NCBI RefSeq assembly: GCF_001712795.1
Contig: NZ_KV757658.1
Coordinates: 1-64,000 of the forward strand
Direction of reading: 5' to 3'
DNA length: 64,000 bases
Source: Nostoc sp. KVJ20
GTDB taxonomy: Bacteria; Cyanobacteriota; Cyanobacteriia; Cyanobacteriales; Nostocaceae
Shown one piece after another: positions 43,545-52,343 of the stretch. The stretch's first letter is position 1; each line of letters starts with the position of its first letter. Under the pieces are notes generated by a model. It was not told where the DNA came from. It did no database searches and worked only from the letters and a program-made list of their open reading frames with translations. Both the position numbers and the translations under genes were made by a program.

Positions 43545-44945
43545 ATGACCAAACTGAAAAAAGTACATTATAAAATCAAAGCCCGCACCGCAGGTGCCTT
43601 AGTCCTGCTCTCGCGATTCCTCGTCGCGCTCTTGGCGGTAACGGTATTTCTGGCACCGCCCGCTCGCCTGCTTGCACAGCAATCCACCCCGATCGGCGCA
43701 CAAACCCAGGTCGCAGCCAAGGCGATGTCTACGACGGGCTACGCCTACGCGACCGAAAACAACGCAATCCGCCCCTTCCGGGTCCACGTCCCGCAAGAGG
43801 CGATCGTCGATCTCCGCAGGCGCATTGTGGCAACCCGCTGGCCTGACAAGGAGACTGTCGCCGACCAGTCGCAGGGCGTGCAACTAGTGACAATGAAGGA
43901 ACTCGTCCGTTACTGGGGAACGAAGTACGACTGGCGGAAAGCCGAGGCGAAGCTGAATGCCTTACCGCAGTTTGTAACGAACATCGACGGACTGGACATT
44001 CACTTTATTCACGTTCGCTCCAAAAATCCTAATGCTTTGCCGTTGCTCGTCACGCACGGATGGCCCGGATCGGTATTTGAACAGCTAAAGATCATTGACC
44101 CGCTGAGCGACCCGACGGCCTACGGGGGGCGCCCGGAGGATGCCTTCGACCTGGTAATCCCGTCGATTCCCGGCTTCGGCTTCTCTGGCAAGCCTACGGG
44201 TACAGGTTGGGACCCCGACCGAATCGCCCGTGCCTGGGCGGAGCTGATGAAGCGCCTCGGGTACACCCGCTATGTCGCCCAGGGCGGCGACTGGGGGTCC
44301 CCCATCTCCAGCGCGATGGCGCGCCAAGCACCGGCAGGATTACTTGGTATCCACATCAACTTGCCGGCGACGATACCACCCGACGTGGCTGCGTTGCTCG
44401 CCGACGGCGGGTCTGCGCCTGCGGGTCTCTCCGAGAAGGAACGCGCGGCGTTCGACTCACTCGACGCATTAAAGAACAAACGAGCCTACGCCGCGGTGAT
44501 GGGTACGCGACCGCAGGTAGTCGGGTACGGTCTGACGGACTCGCCAATCGGACTCGCGGCATGGATGCTCGGGCATCCAGGCTTCGCGCAGTGGACGTAC
44601 AGAGGTGGCAATTCCGAAAAGTCCCCGACGAAAGACGAGGTGCTGGACGACATTACGCTGTACTGGCTAACGAACAGTGCGGTCTCGTCAGCTCGGCTGT
44701 ACTGGGAGAACAAGAACACCAGTCTCTTGAACGCGATCGCGCAGAAGACCGCCGATATCTCGCTCCCGGTGGCCATCACGGTATTTCCGGAGGAGTTATA
44801 TCGCGCTCCAGAGACATGGGCCCGACGCGCCTATCGCAACCTGAGCTACTTCCATGAGGCTGATCAGGGCGGCCACTTCCCGGCATGGGAACAGCCGCAG
44901 CTTTTCTCTGAGGAGATCCGCGCGGCGTTCAGGTCACTGCGTTAG
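43545..44945 (+). CDS. Epoxide hydrolase with EHN domain, secreted
   Basis: ATG 43545 gives 466 residues with a Sec-type signal (ALVLLSRFLVALLAVTVFLA, then PPARLLAQQ). The EHN N-terminal domain follows (IRPFRVHVPQEAIVDLRRRI, TRWPDKETV). The hydrolase core has THGWPGSVFEQLKII, PSIPGFGFSGKP, the nucleophile elbow QGGDWGSPIS (Asp) and the late His of ADQGGHFPAWEQP. It opens epoxides to diols outside the cytoplasm. It lies 53 bases after another hydrolase with a signal, so the two may act on one substrate in series. Confidence 0.9.
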   Translation: MTKLKKVHYKIKARTAGALVLLSRFLVALLAVTVFLAPPARLLAQQSTPIGAQTQVAAKAMSTTGYAYATENNAIRPFRVHVPQEAIVDLRRRIVATRWPDKETVADQSQGVQLVTMKELVRYWGTKYDWRKAEAKLNALPQFVTNIDGLDIHFIHVRSKNPNALPLLVTHGWPGSVFEQLKIIDPLSDPTAYGGRPEDAFDLVIPSIPGFGFSGKPTGTGWDPDRIARAWAELMKRLGYTRYVAQGGDWGSPISSAMARQAPAGLLGIHINLPATIPPDVAALLADGGSAPAGLSEKERAAFDSLDALKNKRAYAAVMGTRPQVVGYGLTDSPIGLAAWMLGHPGFAQWTYRGGNSEKSPTKDEVLDDITLYWLTNSAVSSARLYWENKNTSLLNAIAQKTADISLPVAITVFPEELYRAPETWARRAYRNLSYFHEADQGGHFPAWEQPQLFSEEIRAAFRSLR

Positions 44946-45010
44946 TTGTAAAGAAATCGTAGGTCTGGCTCAATAAAGTATTTTTAACTCAGCTATCAAA
45001 AGAGGTAACA

Positions 45011-46387
45011 ATGGAAACAGCAGATGTAATTGTGATTGGAAGTGGTCAGGGCGGAGTTCCACTCGCGGCTGACTTTGCATCATCAGGTCGAAACGTCGTT
45101 CTATTTGAGCGCGATGCGTTGGGCGGCAGTTGCATAAACTATGGCTGTACTCCTTCTAAAGCCTTTCTAGCCGCTGCCCATGCCGCAGGTCGCGCAGGGC
45201 AAGCCGCAAAGCTAGGCATACACGCACAGGTTGAAGTAGATTTTCCTGCGGTGATGGAGCGTGTACGTAGTATTCGCAGCCAGTTTAACCAAGGTACTAA
45301 GCGACGATTAGAGAGTGCAGGGGTTAGAGTTGTCTGTGCTGAAGCCGCTTTCACCGGAGAACGAACGGTAAGCGGAGGAGGTGTGACTGTAAAGGCTCCG
45401 ATCGTTGTTATCAACACAGGAACATCCTCTACTATTCCTGACTTTCCCGGTTTAGCTGGAACGCCTTATCTCACCAACCGAAATTTCTTTGATTTGCAGC
45501 AGATTCCACCCCATTTGCTCGTAGTCGGCGGGGGCTATATTGCCCTGGAGTTAGGGCAGGGAATGGCGCGTTTAGGGAGCCAAACCAAATTGATTGTGCG
45601 GGGCGATCGCTTGCTGGCTCAAGAAGAATCTGATGTCAGTGCTGTGCTTGCTGATGCCTTTGAGCAAGACGGAATTGGATTGCATTTCAATGTGACTGTT
45701 CAGCAGGTTGCTTATACCAACGGTGTATTTACCCTTACGCTGAACAATGGTGAAGTGCTGGATGGAGAAGCATTGCTCATTGCGATCGGGCGCAAACCGA
45801 ATACTCAGGCATTAAATTCTGCTGTGACAGGCGTTGAATTAGATGCACAGGGTTTTATTAAAATCGACGATCGCTTTCAGACTACTTGTGCTGGAATTTA
45901 TGCGATCGGGGACGCTGCCAAGCAGCCTGCTTTTACCCATGTTTCTTGGGAAGACTATCGTCGCTTGAAAGCCATTCTGTGTGGCGAACACCGGACACGC
46001 AACGATCGGGTGTTAGGCTATGCCGTCTACACCGAGCCACAAGTGGGCCGGGTAGGGATGACGCTAGAGCAGGCTCAGAAACAGGGCATTACTGCCCGCG
46101 AAGTCACCCTGCCGATGGCTCATATCGCTCGCAGCATTGAATGGGGGCACGATCTAGGCTTCTACCGTATGGTCATCAACACCCAGACGAATTCGATTTT
46201 AGGAGCAACGCTGGTTGGGTACGAAACGGCTGAACTCGTGCATGTCTTTTTGTCACTTATGGAAGCTAAAGCAACGTGGCAGGTACTCGAACAATCGGTT
46301 CACATTCACCCAACTTACGGTGAGGCATTGCCCAGTCTTGCAAGGCTACTCGTTGGAGATGATATGCCAACCTGTCCCAATATGTAA
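45011..46387 (+). CDS. Pyridine nucleotide-disulfide oxidoreductase (mercuric-reductase/Lpd-like)
   Basis: AGAGGT before ATG 45011; 458 residues. FAD loop VIVIGSGQGGVPLA, redox pair C41-INYG-C46 (GGSCINYGCTPSKA), NAD loop VVGGGYIALELGQGMARLG, AIGDAAKQPAFTH, and the C-terminal interface HIHPTYGEALPSL with catalytic His-Glu. There is no HMA domain or C-terminal Cys pair, so mercury reduction is not implied; a soluble NAD(P)H disulfide or quinone reductase is more likely. It is the last gene of the redox cluster. Confidence 0.88.
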   Translation: METADVIVIGSGQGGVPLAADFASSGRNVVLFERDALGGSCINYGCTPSKAFLAAAHAAGRAGQAAKLGIHAQVEVDFPAVMERVRSIRSQFNQGTKRRLESAGVRVVCAEAAFTGERTVSGGGVTVKAPIVVINTGTSSTIPDFPGLAGTPYLTNRNFFDLQQIPPHLLVVGGGYIALELGQGMARLGSQTKLIVRGDRLLAQEESDVSAVLADAFEQDGIGLHFNVTVQQVAYTNGVFTLTLNNGEVLDGEALLIAIGRKPNTQALNSAVTGVELDAQGFIKIDDRFQTTCAGIYAIGDAAKQPAFTHVSWEDYRRLKAILCGEHRTRNDRVLGYAVYTEPQVGRVGMTLEQAQKQGITAREVTLPMAHIARSIEWGHDLGFYRMVINTQTNSILGATLVGYETAELVHVFLSLMEAKATWQVLEQSVHIHPTYGEALPSLARLLVGDDMPTCPNM

Positions 46388-46427
46388 GAAAGGAGTAACC
46401 AATGACTAAAAAAGAATGATCCAACAG

Positions 46428-46610
46428 CTACGCTGATTTACCGGAGATTTCAACAAACCACTTCTTAAGATTTGGAAGACGTTGAAGATGTTTTTCAACC
46501 TCCTCCATTGCAAGATGAGTGAGTTTAACCCCAGTGAAGTAAACTTTTTCAACCAGTGACTCAATGGAGTTGAGTATGAATGCTGTAGCGCCATCGAAGA
46601 ACATCGCCAT
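46428..46610 (-). CDS. Possible 60-residue protein, or longer antisense frame to 46817
   Basis: The minus-strand frame 46428-46817 encodes 129 residues, but its start lies inside the actin-like gene. The last 60 residues from ATG 46610 (MAMFFDGATAFILNSIESLV, HLAMEEVEKHLQRLPNLKKW) look amphipathic and protein-like. I do not recognise it. It may instead be a remnant. Confidence 0.35.
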   Translation of the reverse strand: MAMFFDGATAFILNSIESLVEKVYFTGVKLTHLAMEEVEKHLQRLPNLKKWFVEISGKSA

Positions 46611-46743
46611 AATAGTTTTTTCTCTACGCACTTTGTATGTAAAAAAGCTGTTAAACCCTGTAAAGAAAGTGTTTTCCACCACAGTATTTTTCCCATTTCG
46701 GTTAAATTGGGAACGATAGTAAAAGGTAATAAAAGATAAAGAT

Positions 46744-47979
46744 ATGCCTAAAACTAAGGAGAAAATAGACGTAAAAAAGGTAGTAATTACGATTGACATG
46801 GGTGCAAGTAAAACCAAAGCGATCGTTCAAGAGTATCCAGAGGGAAAGCCTGTTGTTTTACTTTTCGACTCAGAAGTAGCAGATATTGCTAAAGCTTCGA
46901 TTGAGAGCGTTCAACAAGAAGGTAGTCCTGAATCTCGTACTTGGGTAGGAATAGGCGATGAGTATTGCGCCTTGGGAGAGCTTGCCCGTCGTCGATTTGG
47001 GGGTATATCGCAGCTGAAGGAGCTAAAGTACGAACTAGCAGTCCCTAAAATTTGTGGTGCATTTTGGCTGGCTAAGGAGAAGTTGAACCTGGGTAATGAT
47101 GTTGCAGCTTACTTGAGCATCCTGCTACCGCCCGGTGAAGTGCAAGACAAAGAACAGTTACAAGTTCGGTTGAAGGATGCGTTTCGAGGATTTGATACAC
47201 CAGCAGGTAAGATGCGGGTAAAAATGCTTCGTTATGATGCAGCTTCTGAGGGTAGTGGGATATTTTTTCACCGTAGGCGATCGCTTGGCAATAATATGCC
47301 TGCTTCTATGTATGTGATGCTTGGTTATCGCAACGCAAGTATTTTCACCTTTCGCAGTGGTTCAATTGGTGCGGGAATAACCAGCAATTTTGGTATGTCT
47401 TGGCTGGTGAATAATTTTACTTCCAAGACATCGGGACTAAGCCCTGATAATCCCAATATTATTCAGGTGTTGGTAGAAGCTGGAGTTAGTTGTGACTCCC
47501 AGGTGATGCAGAAACTCTCACGCAAGCGCAAAGGTGATGAAATTCAACTTGATGGCGAGTCGATGTCCAAGGCTTTATTGCTTGCTAGAGACGAATATTG
47601 GCGTGCGATCGTCAGGTGGTTACGCTCGAAAATGGATGAGGATATTGAAGAACTGGTGTTTTGCGGAGGGACTGCGGATTATATTCGTCCAGAAATAGAC
47701 GCTTACTTCCAGAAAGAGGGGATTAAGGTATCTTGGCACGGTAATATTTTTATACCTGATGAGATGTCTTCTGGTATTGGCAATCGGATGGCGGATGTCT
47801 GGGCGCTCTACCAATATATGATTACTCAGTTTGATGAGTTGACTGGTTATACTCGCTCTGAGGTTGTACTGCTAACTAAATCCGCTGAAGGTAGTACAGA
47901 TGAAGAAGTTAAACGTAAGTATAATTTTACGCCTTGTGAGCGACCTAGTACCTTTATTGCTGTGAACGAGAATGTTTGA
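46744..47979 (+). CDS. Actin-fold (ParM/StbA-like) protein
   Basis: 411 residues. Phosphate-1 loop VVITIDMGASKTKAIVQEYP near residues 12-30, a middle block YVMLGYRNASIFTFRSGSIG (phosphate 2-like) and an adenosine-type motif ELVFCGGTADYIRPEID near 300. This is the layout of bacterial actin homologues that move plasmid DNA. It is more distant from classical ParM than the protein at 52344, and no ParR-type gene follows it. An inverted repeat terminates the unit downstream. Confidence 0.75.
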   Translation: MPKTKEKIDVKKVVITIDMGASKTKAIVQEYPEGKPVVLLFDSEVADIAKASIESVQQEGSPESRTWVGIGDEYCALGELARRRFGGISQLKELKYELAVPKICGAFWLAKEKLNLGNDVAAYLSILLPPGEVQDKEQLQVRLKDAFRGFDTPAGKMRVKMLRYDAASEGSGIFFHRRRSLGNNMPASMYVMLGYRNASIFTFRSGSIGAGITSNFGMSWLVNNFTSKTSGLSPDNPNIIQVLVEAGVSCDSQVMQKLSRKRKGDEIQLDGESMSKALLLARDEYWRAIVRWLRSKMDEDIEELVFCGGTADYIRPEIDAYFQKEGIKVSWHGNIFIPDEMSSGIGNRMADVWALYQYMITQFDELTGYTRSEVVLLTKSAEGSTDEEVKRKYNFTPCERPSTFIAVNENV

Positions 47980-47995
47980 TTAGCTCAGAAAAAGT

Positions 47996-48024
47996 AGTGT
48001 AGTTACAAGGACTGCAACTACACT
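47996..48024 (+). terminator. Inverted repeat after the actin-like gene
   Basis: AGTGTAGTT at 47996-48004 pairs perfectly with AACTACACT at 48016-48024, 17 bases past the stop at 47979. The following T tract (CTTTTTAC) begins about ten bases later, so it is an imperfect terminator or a binding site. Confidence 0.45.
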
Positions 48025-48573
48025 TCTGGGATGCTTTTTACGTAACTTCTCAATAACCACTGCATGAATGAGCCGATTACTCGTGGTTAGGTGAGAATAG
48101 CTAGTTCTAGGGGATTGAAAATAATTCCTTGTTGGCAGCGCCCCTTTCTATAATGACATCAGGTAGATAGAGAATATTGTTATCCCGCTTCAATCGAGTA
48201 CACTTTGAACAAAGACTGTTGTTCAGCGTAGAATCTTCATGGCAAGGTGGTTATATTATGTCAACAGAAGATTTTTATTCTCAATAAGCTCAAAAAAGTC
48301 GCATTAATAGCTGCTGGTTGACACAGCTTTAAAGGTTGAAATCACATTAGAATTATGCCGTTGGTTTTTATACTCAATAACCAGCTTGCACAAAGGCAAT
48401 AATGCTTTCCTACGGAACTATTAGATTGAGCAAGTGCTGAGTGAATATCTCTTGGACGGGGTATATTTCTTTTTGTGTACAATTCCACAATAGGCAATCT
48501 GTGTAGCTAGGTCGATATTACTTGCAGTCAACCTCTGTGTTGATAGCAATCCTTGTTAGAGAAATCAGAAAAA
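48025..48573. other. Non-coding region upstream of parA
   Basis: About 550 bases without a credible gene. It could contain a replication origin or parS, but I see no iteron array or DnaA-box cluster by eye. It ends in the operator-like repeats. Confidence 0.35.
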
Positions 48574-48626
48574 TGATATAACATTATCTCAAAATTCTTC
48601 GCCCAAACTGATATAACGTTATCTCA
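48574..48626 (+). promoter_or_regulatory. Tandem 18-bp repeat with palindromic core before parA
   Basis: TGATATAACATTATCTCA at 48574-48591 and TGATATAACGTTATCTCA at 48609-48626 are 35 bp apart and differ at one base. The second contains the perfect palindrome ATAACGTTAT. The position just upstream of parA suggests the ParA/ParB autoregulatory operator or a parS site. The second copy runs into ATG 48626, which argues that translation starts at ATG 48671. Confidence 0.7.
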
Positions 48627-48670
48627 TGACTGGGAGTCGGAAATATAGTAATCAAGAAAGAGAAAAAATT

Positions 48671-49474
48671 ATGCCTGCCAATTTGACCCTTTCTATTGAG
48701 ACAAACGCTGGAGGAGTGGCGAAAAGTACTATTTCATACAATCTTGCGTATGAATTGGGTGTTCGTGGCTATTCAGTGGCACTATTAGACATCGATCCTA
48801 ACGAATCATTGACATTATTTTGCGGATTAGGAGAATTTAAAACTCAGGGAACAATGGCTAATGTTTACCATCCAGACTTTAATGGGAACTGGCCTTTAGT
48901 TACAGCTTGGCAAGGTAAGATTGACAAAATTCAAGTTTGTAAAGGCGGAAAAGAATTACACGAAACAATTCGGGAAGTTTCAAAGGATCTGCGTGGAGCT
49001 TATACTCTTGCAGATCGGTTGAGTGATTATCCCTTATCTCACGATTTTGTAATTATCGATTGCCCTGCAACATTGGAGCCTTTACCACTGACTGCTCTTG
49101 CAGCTTCTAGCCACGTGTTAATTCCAATTCAACCTGAATACAAGGCTTCTCAAAGTGCTGCGGCGATGATTGAGTGGTACTATTTCAACTGCAAGCGGTT
49201 GAGATTGAAACCGACTCCAAAAATATTAGGTATAGTTCCTACTCGTTGGAAAAGTGATTGGGGAGCGCATAGAAGTATTGTTGAGGAACTTCCCCTAGTC
49301 TGTAAAAATTTGGAAATTCAGTATTTTAGCCCAATTCGAGAATCAGCTGATATTCTTAATGCTTCTGGTAGAGGGCTACCTCTGGGAATTTACAGACCAG
49401 GTAAAGAGGCAAGAGGAGATTTTCTGCCAATTGTTGATGCACTAGTTCAAGAACTTAAGCTAATAAGAGGTTAA
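48671..49474 (+). CDS. parA: ParA partition ATPase with altered signature lysine
   Basis: From ATG 48671, 267 residues (the upstream ATG 48626 overlaps the operator repeat). Walker A is residues 11-20 TNAGGVAKST: K18 of the P-loop is kept, but the ParA signature Lys is Ala (A13) and the Gly before K18 is Ala (A17). VALLDIDPNESL and FVIIDCPATLEPLPLTALAA are typical of ParA. No N-terminal HTH is present. The parB gene starts four bases after its stop. A DNA-binding, ATP-dependent gradient motor for plasmid segregation is the expected role. Confidence 0.85.
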   Translation: MPANLTLSIETNAGGVAKSTISYNLAYELGVRGYSVALLDIDPNESLTLFCGLGEFKTQGTMANVYHPDFNGNWPLVTAWQGKIDKIQVCKGGKELHETIREVSKDLRGAYTLADRLSDYPLSHDFVIIDCPATLEPLPLTALAASSHVLIPIQPEYKASQSAAAMIEWYYFNCKRLRLKPTPKILGIVPTRWKSDWGAHRSIVEELPLVCKNLEIQYFSPIRESADILNASGRGLPLGIYRPGKEARGDFLPIVDALVQELKLIRG

Positions 49475-49477
49475 GCG

Positions 49478-50629
49478 ATGACAAAATTAAACAAACCGAG
49501 TGTACTTGGAATGTTTGCTTCTGCTGCTGATTCACAACAGATATTTGAGCTTGAAGAACGAGTAGAAGATTTACAAGCAGAGATTACAAGATTAAAAGAT
49601 GAACAAGCACAGGGAAAGCTTGCTGAAGAAGAACGTACAGTTCTCAATCAAACTATTGAAGACCTACGAGAACATTTGAAAGCATCTGGAATTTTTAAAA
49701 TTCACCATAGTGAAATAAAACCCAATCCGAAACAAGCAAGGCAAACATTTACTTCGGATAGTATTCGGAGTATGGCTGTTTCCATTAGAGAGGAAGGTCA
49801 ACAACAGCCAATTATTTTACTACCGGGAAATCTCATTTTTGATGGAGAACGAAGATGGAGATCAGTTGCAGAAGAGTTACAGCCAGAAATTGAAACACTT
49901 GATGCAGTGATGCTTCAGAAAGAACTTTCTGAAGAGGAATTACATGCACGCACTTTATTAACTAGTCTTCACCGAGAAAGCTTGAATGAGCTAGATTTAG
50001 CCGAAGGTTTGATTCAACAGGCTAAGTTAGCTTTGGAATTTGAACAGGAAGAAGTAGTTAGAGCACTTAGGAGAGCAATAGCTAGATTAAACGCAAAAAA
50101 ACTTTTGCCCCAATTAACTGAATTGGTTATTTTAACTAGAAAAGAGCAGTCAGAAGGTATTAAAGCATTTAATTTAGACGAAATAGAACAAAGTATTCTT
50201 TTGTTGTTATTACGTTTTCAACAAAATCCAGCATCAGTAGATGCAAATGTCTTTCCTTGCTTACGGCTTTCAGAAGACTTAAAAATTGCGATTAGACAAT
50301 CAGGACTTGGTGCAAACCATGCCCGATCACTCCAAAAACTAAATTCCAAAAATTTAAAAGTTGAAGAAACTAAAGCTCTTAAAATCCGACAAGATGTTAC
50401 ATCACAAGTTTTGCAAGAAAGGCTAACAGTCGCTCAAACTCGTTTTCTAGTTGCCCAAACTATTGCTCAACATGCTCCTGAAACAAAACCTAAACCAAGT
50501 CCCCAAATCAGTTCTCTAATTCGAGATGTCTCAGCAACTAAGGTCGAAGATATCCAGCAAGAGCAACTGAGAGATTTATTGGCTGTATTAGAAGCTAAGG
50601 CAAAAGAGATTCGGAAAAAGTTGGACTAA
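49478..50629 (+). CDS. parB: ParB-family partition protein
   Basis: 383 residues. The N-terminus has a long coiled coil (FELEERVEDLQAEITRLKDE) before the ParB/Srx-type domain (FKIHHSEIKPNPKQARQTFT, SMAVSIREEGQQQPIILLPG, FDGERRWRSVAEEL), the CTP-binding core of ParB. A helical DNA-binding part follows (SLHRESLNELDLAEGLIQQA). AAGAGG precedes ATG 49478, three bases from the parA stop. The coiled coil in front of the core is not found in standard ParB proteins. Confidence 0.85.
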   Translation: MTKLNKPSVLGMFASAADSQQIFELEERVEDLQAEITRLKDEQAQGKLAEEERTVLNQTIEDLREHLKASGIFKIHHSEIKPNPKQARQTFTSDSIRSMAVSIREEGQQQPIILLPGNLIFDGERRWRSVAEELQPEIETLDAVMLQKELSEEELHARTLLTSLHRESLNELDLAEGLIQQAKLALEFEQEEVVRALRRAIARLNAKKLLPQLTELVILTRKEQSEGIKAFNLDEIEQSILLLLLRFQQNPASVDANVFPCLRLSEDLKIAIRQSGLGANHARSLQKLNSKNLKVEETKALKIRQDVTSQVLQERLTVAQTRFLVAQTIAQHAPETKPKPSPQISSLIRDVSATKVEDIQQEQLRDLLAVLEAKAKEIRKKLD

Positions 50630-50908
50630 TACTATCTCGTCCGACTTAGTTCACTGAATCGGAGATGTCCATGTAATCTATAAGTGCTTATCTAAACTAC
50701 CCAAATGGCTTTCGCCTGAATCCCGCAGAGTCAAACCAGAATTATCAGCCGAACGGTTTCAGCATGTGAGATTTCTAGACTGCGACAAAGCAGTGAGCCG
50801 AATTATATTTGAATGCTGACACTGCCAAGAGGGGATACTTTGTGAGTTTACGGGTGAGCCTGTAGTTGGAGAATATAATGGACGATCTTCAATTATCCAA
50901 GTTAAAGT
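50630..50908. other. Spacer after parB
   Basis: 280 bases of sequence with stops in all frames. It may be residue of decayed genes, but nothing recognisable was found. Confidence 0.3.
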
Positions 50909-51279
50909 TCAATGCCCCAACTCTGAGCAAACTGCTATTAAACTGAGTACGGGAGAAGCGCTTTCTACAATAGCCAGATCCAGAAATTCCAGGTTACTCC
51001 AGCGACATTTTTTAGCTACCGCAACCGCCAACCTCCGGTTAGTGGGAATCATTTTTTGTTTAGCCAGTTGACCAAGCTTTTGAATTTGGGTTAACTGTGC
51101 TTCTGTTTCATTTACCTCGGCAGCTAGTTCAGCCCTTGTTGGGGAACGCTCTAGTCGTTGCACTTGAGAATTGTTTTGCTTATCAAGTTTTGCATTGACC
51201 TTACAAGTCTTGTGTAGATAATCTTTTACTCTGGCAATAGCCTCGCAAAGCGTCCAATTTCTCGTAGATAAATTCCATC
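50909..51279 (-). pseudogene. Broken sigma-70 family (SigA/group 2-type) factor
   Basis: The minus strand reads DGIYLREIGRFARLLPE (region 1.2-like) before a stop. In another frame follows RLERSPTRAELAAEVNETEA, then QLTQIQKLGQLAKQKMI and NRRLAVAVAKKCRWSNLEFL, corresponding to regions 1.2-2.1 of cyanobacterial sigma factors (AKxKMIxxNLRLVVAVAKKY, NLEFLDL). Similarity stops after NLEFLDL, and regions 2.3-4 are absent. At least one frameshift plus truncation make it a pseudogene. Confidence 0.8.
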
Positions 51280-51326
51280 TGTATGAGAGCTAAGGCTAGA
51301 CATCTTGTGGGGCGGGAAGCTAATTT

Positions 51327-51480
51327 ATTGACACTCTCCGGGCTGAAGCCACGGAGATTCTTGGTTCAGCGAGTCCACTTAAATTAGACCCCTTGCGGTA
51401 TCTAATCCAGAGGTGGTTCTCTCCCCAAGCGTTAACTTTCCGAGTGCCCCTCGGTAGTCGGATTAGTCCAAAAATTTACT
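51327..51480 (-). mobile_element. Likely right-end remnant of an IS200/IS605-type (TnpB) element
   Basis: On the minus strand the stretch ends AAGAATCTCCGTGGCTTCAG then CCCGGAGAGTGTCAA, with a foldback CTCCG-GGCT-GA-AGCC-A-CGGAG at 51336-51356. This closely recalls the terminal hairpin and 'GGAGTGTCAA' edge of cyanobacterial IS200/IS605 elements, the part that also encodes the 3' end of the TnpB guide RNA. No tnpA or tnpB coding sequence remains. The call is from memory of such ends. Confidence 0.45.
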
Positions 51481-51689
51481 TGATTTAAATTCTGATTGTC
51501 TAGTCTCCATGAAGATTTTACCTATTCCTGGAAAGGAGCTAGAACTATGGAATAGAACCCCATATCTTCAGTTGTCAAGGTGCAGATTGCCGTTAGGCAG
51601 TTGGGTTTTTATACAGGTTAATTACCGTTCCTGTTGAGTTCAATTGTACTATATATTGGCTCAGGCGTAAACGCCTTTTTTAGCCTTCA

Positions 51690-51935
51690 TCCTTTGCCTG
51701 TTCGCGCAGCGTCTCCCCTTGGGAGAAGTACGAAAAACGCAACTGTGTTGCTGTTTCTCAAGGGTTTTCGGTATTTCCCTTATAACAAAGATATTGACGG
51801 TAGAGTATAAATCAAACAGTCAACCATTTCAGAGAGTGTAGGGAACCCACGTTTTGAAACGTGGGATTTAAGCAAGGAGCGGAGGCGGAGACACTCCGCC
51901 TCTGCGCTTTGTATTTCGCGCTATGCGTGTCGAAA
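51690..51935. repeat. Cluster of small hairpin repeats
   Basis: Three foldbacks in a gene-free stretch: CAGCGTCTCCCCTTGGGAGAAG near 51710, a perfect CCCACGTTT-TG-AAACGTGGG at 51846-51865, and AGGCGGAGACACTCCGCCT near 51893-51911. The second recalls the foldback at IS200/IS605 ends. Such clusters are common between genes in Nostocales. 51936-52049 holds nothing further. Confidence 0.6.
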
Positions 51936-52049
51936 TAAATATTTTTTTAAGTGGGCTTTAGACCACAACTAAAGTTTTCTATTCCTTCTTCTCTATTTTT
52001 TTATAAGTTAATTTCTACTACGTTCATAGAAAAGATTTCAAAAATTCTG

Positions 52050-52189
52050 ATGGGGGCTATATGGGGGCTATGTGTACCCCAAAAATAGATTAGGACTTCG
52101 ATGAGAATTTGACACCTACATGGGGGCTTTATGGGGGCTTTATAGGGTACATTTAGTTATCTGATATTTTGTACCCCACTTAGCCCCCA
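52050..52189 (+). promoter_or_regulatory. parC: Two pairs of 11-bp direct repeats upstream of parM (candidate parC centromere)
   Basis: ATGGGGGCTAT at 52050-52060 and 52061-52071, ATGGGGGCTTT at 52120-52130 and 52131-52141. Within each pair the copies are head to tail at 11 bp, one helical turn, and the pairs are exactly 70 bp apart. An inverted TAGCCCCCA lies at 52181-52189 and GTACCCC/GGGTAC elements flank the array. ParR centromeres (such as R1 parC) are sets of 11-bp direct repeats flanking the parM promoter, so this fits well. Confidence 0.7.
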
Positions 52190-52343
52190 AGGGGTATGAT
52201 AAGCTCTTGAGGTTAGAGAGGGAAGGGGCAGAGTTCTGGAGAAAGACTCATAGCAAGTTATTCTTCTCTCCCCTGCTTTCCTGCTCCCCTAGATAATCTG
52301 AACAGATAACTTTCACAAATCAAAACGTATTGACTTGATCCCT

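Noticed and set aside
44207..44857. 216-residue plus-strand frame inside the EHN epoxide hydrolase
   Set aside because: It overlaps a gene with full catalytic motifs in another frame, and its composition (Arg/Gly-rich) is that of a shadow frame.
45011..46387. Call of mercuric reductase
   Set aside because: The fold fits, but there is no HMA domain, no C-terminal Cys pair and no mer genes nearby.
52050..52189. Tandem repeats considered as a CRISPR array
   Set aside because: Units are 11 bp, contiguous and without spacers of 30-40 bp, and no cas gene is present. A centromere or iteron explanation fits better.
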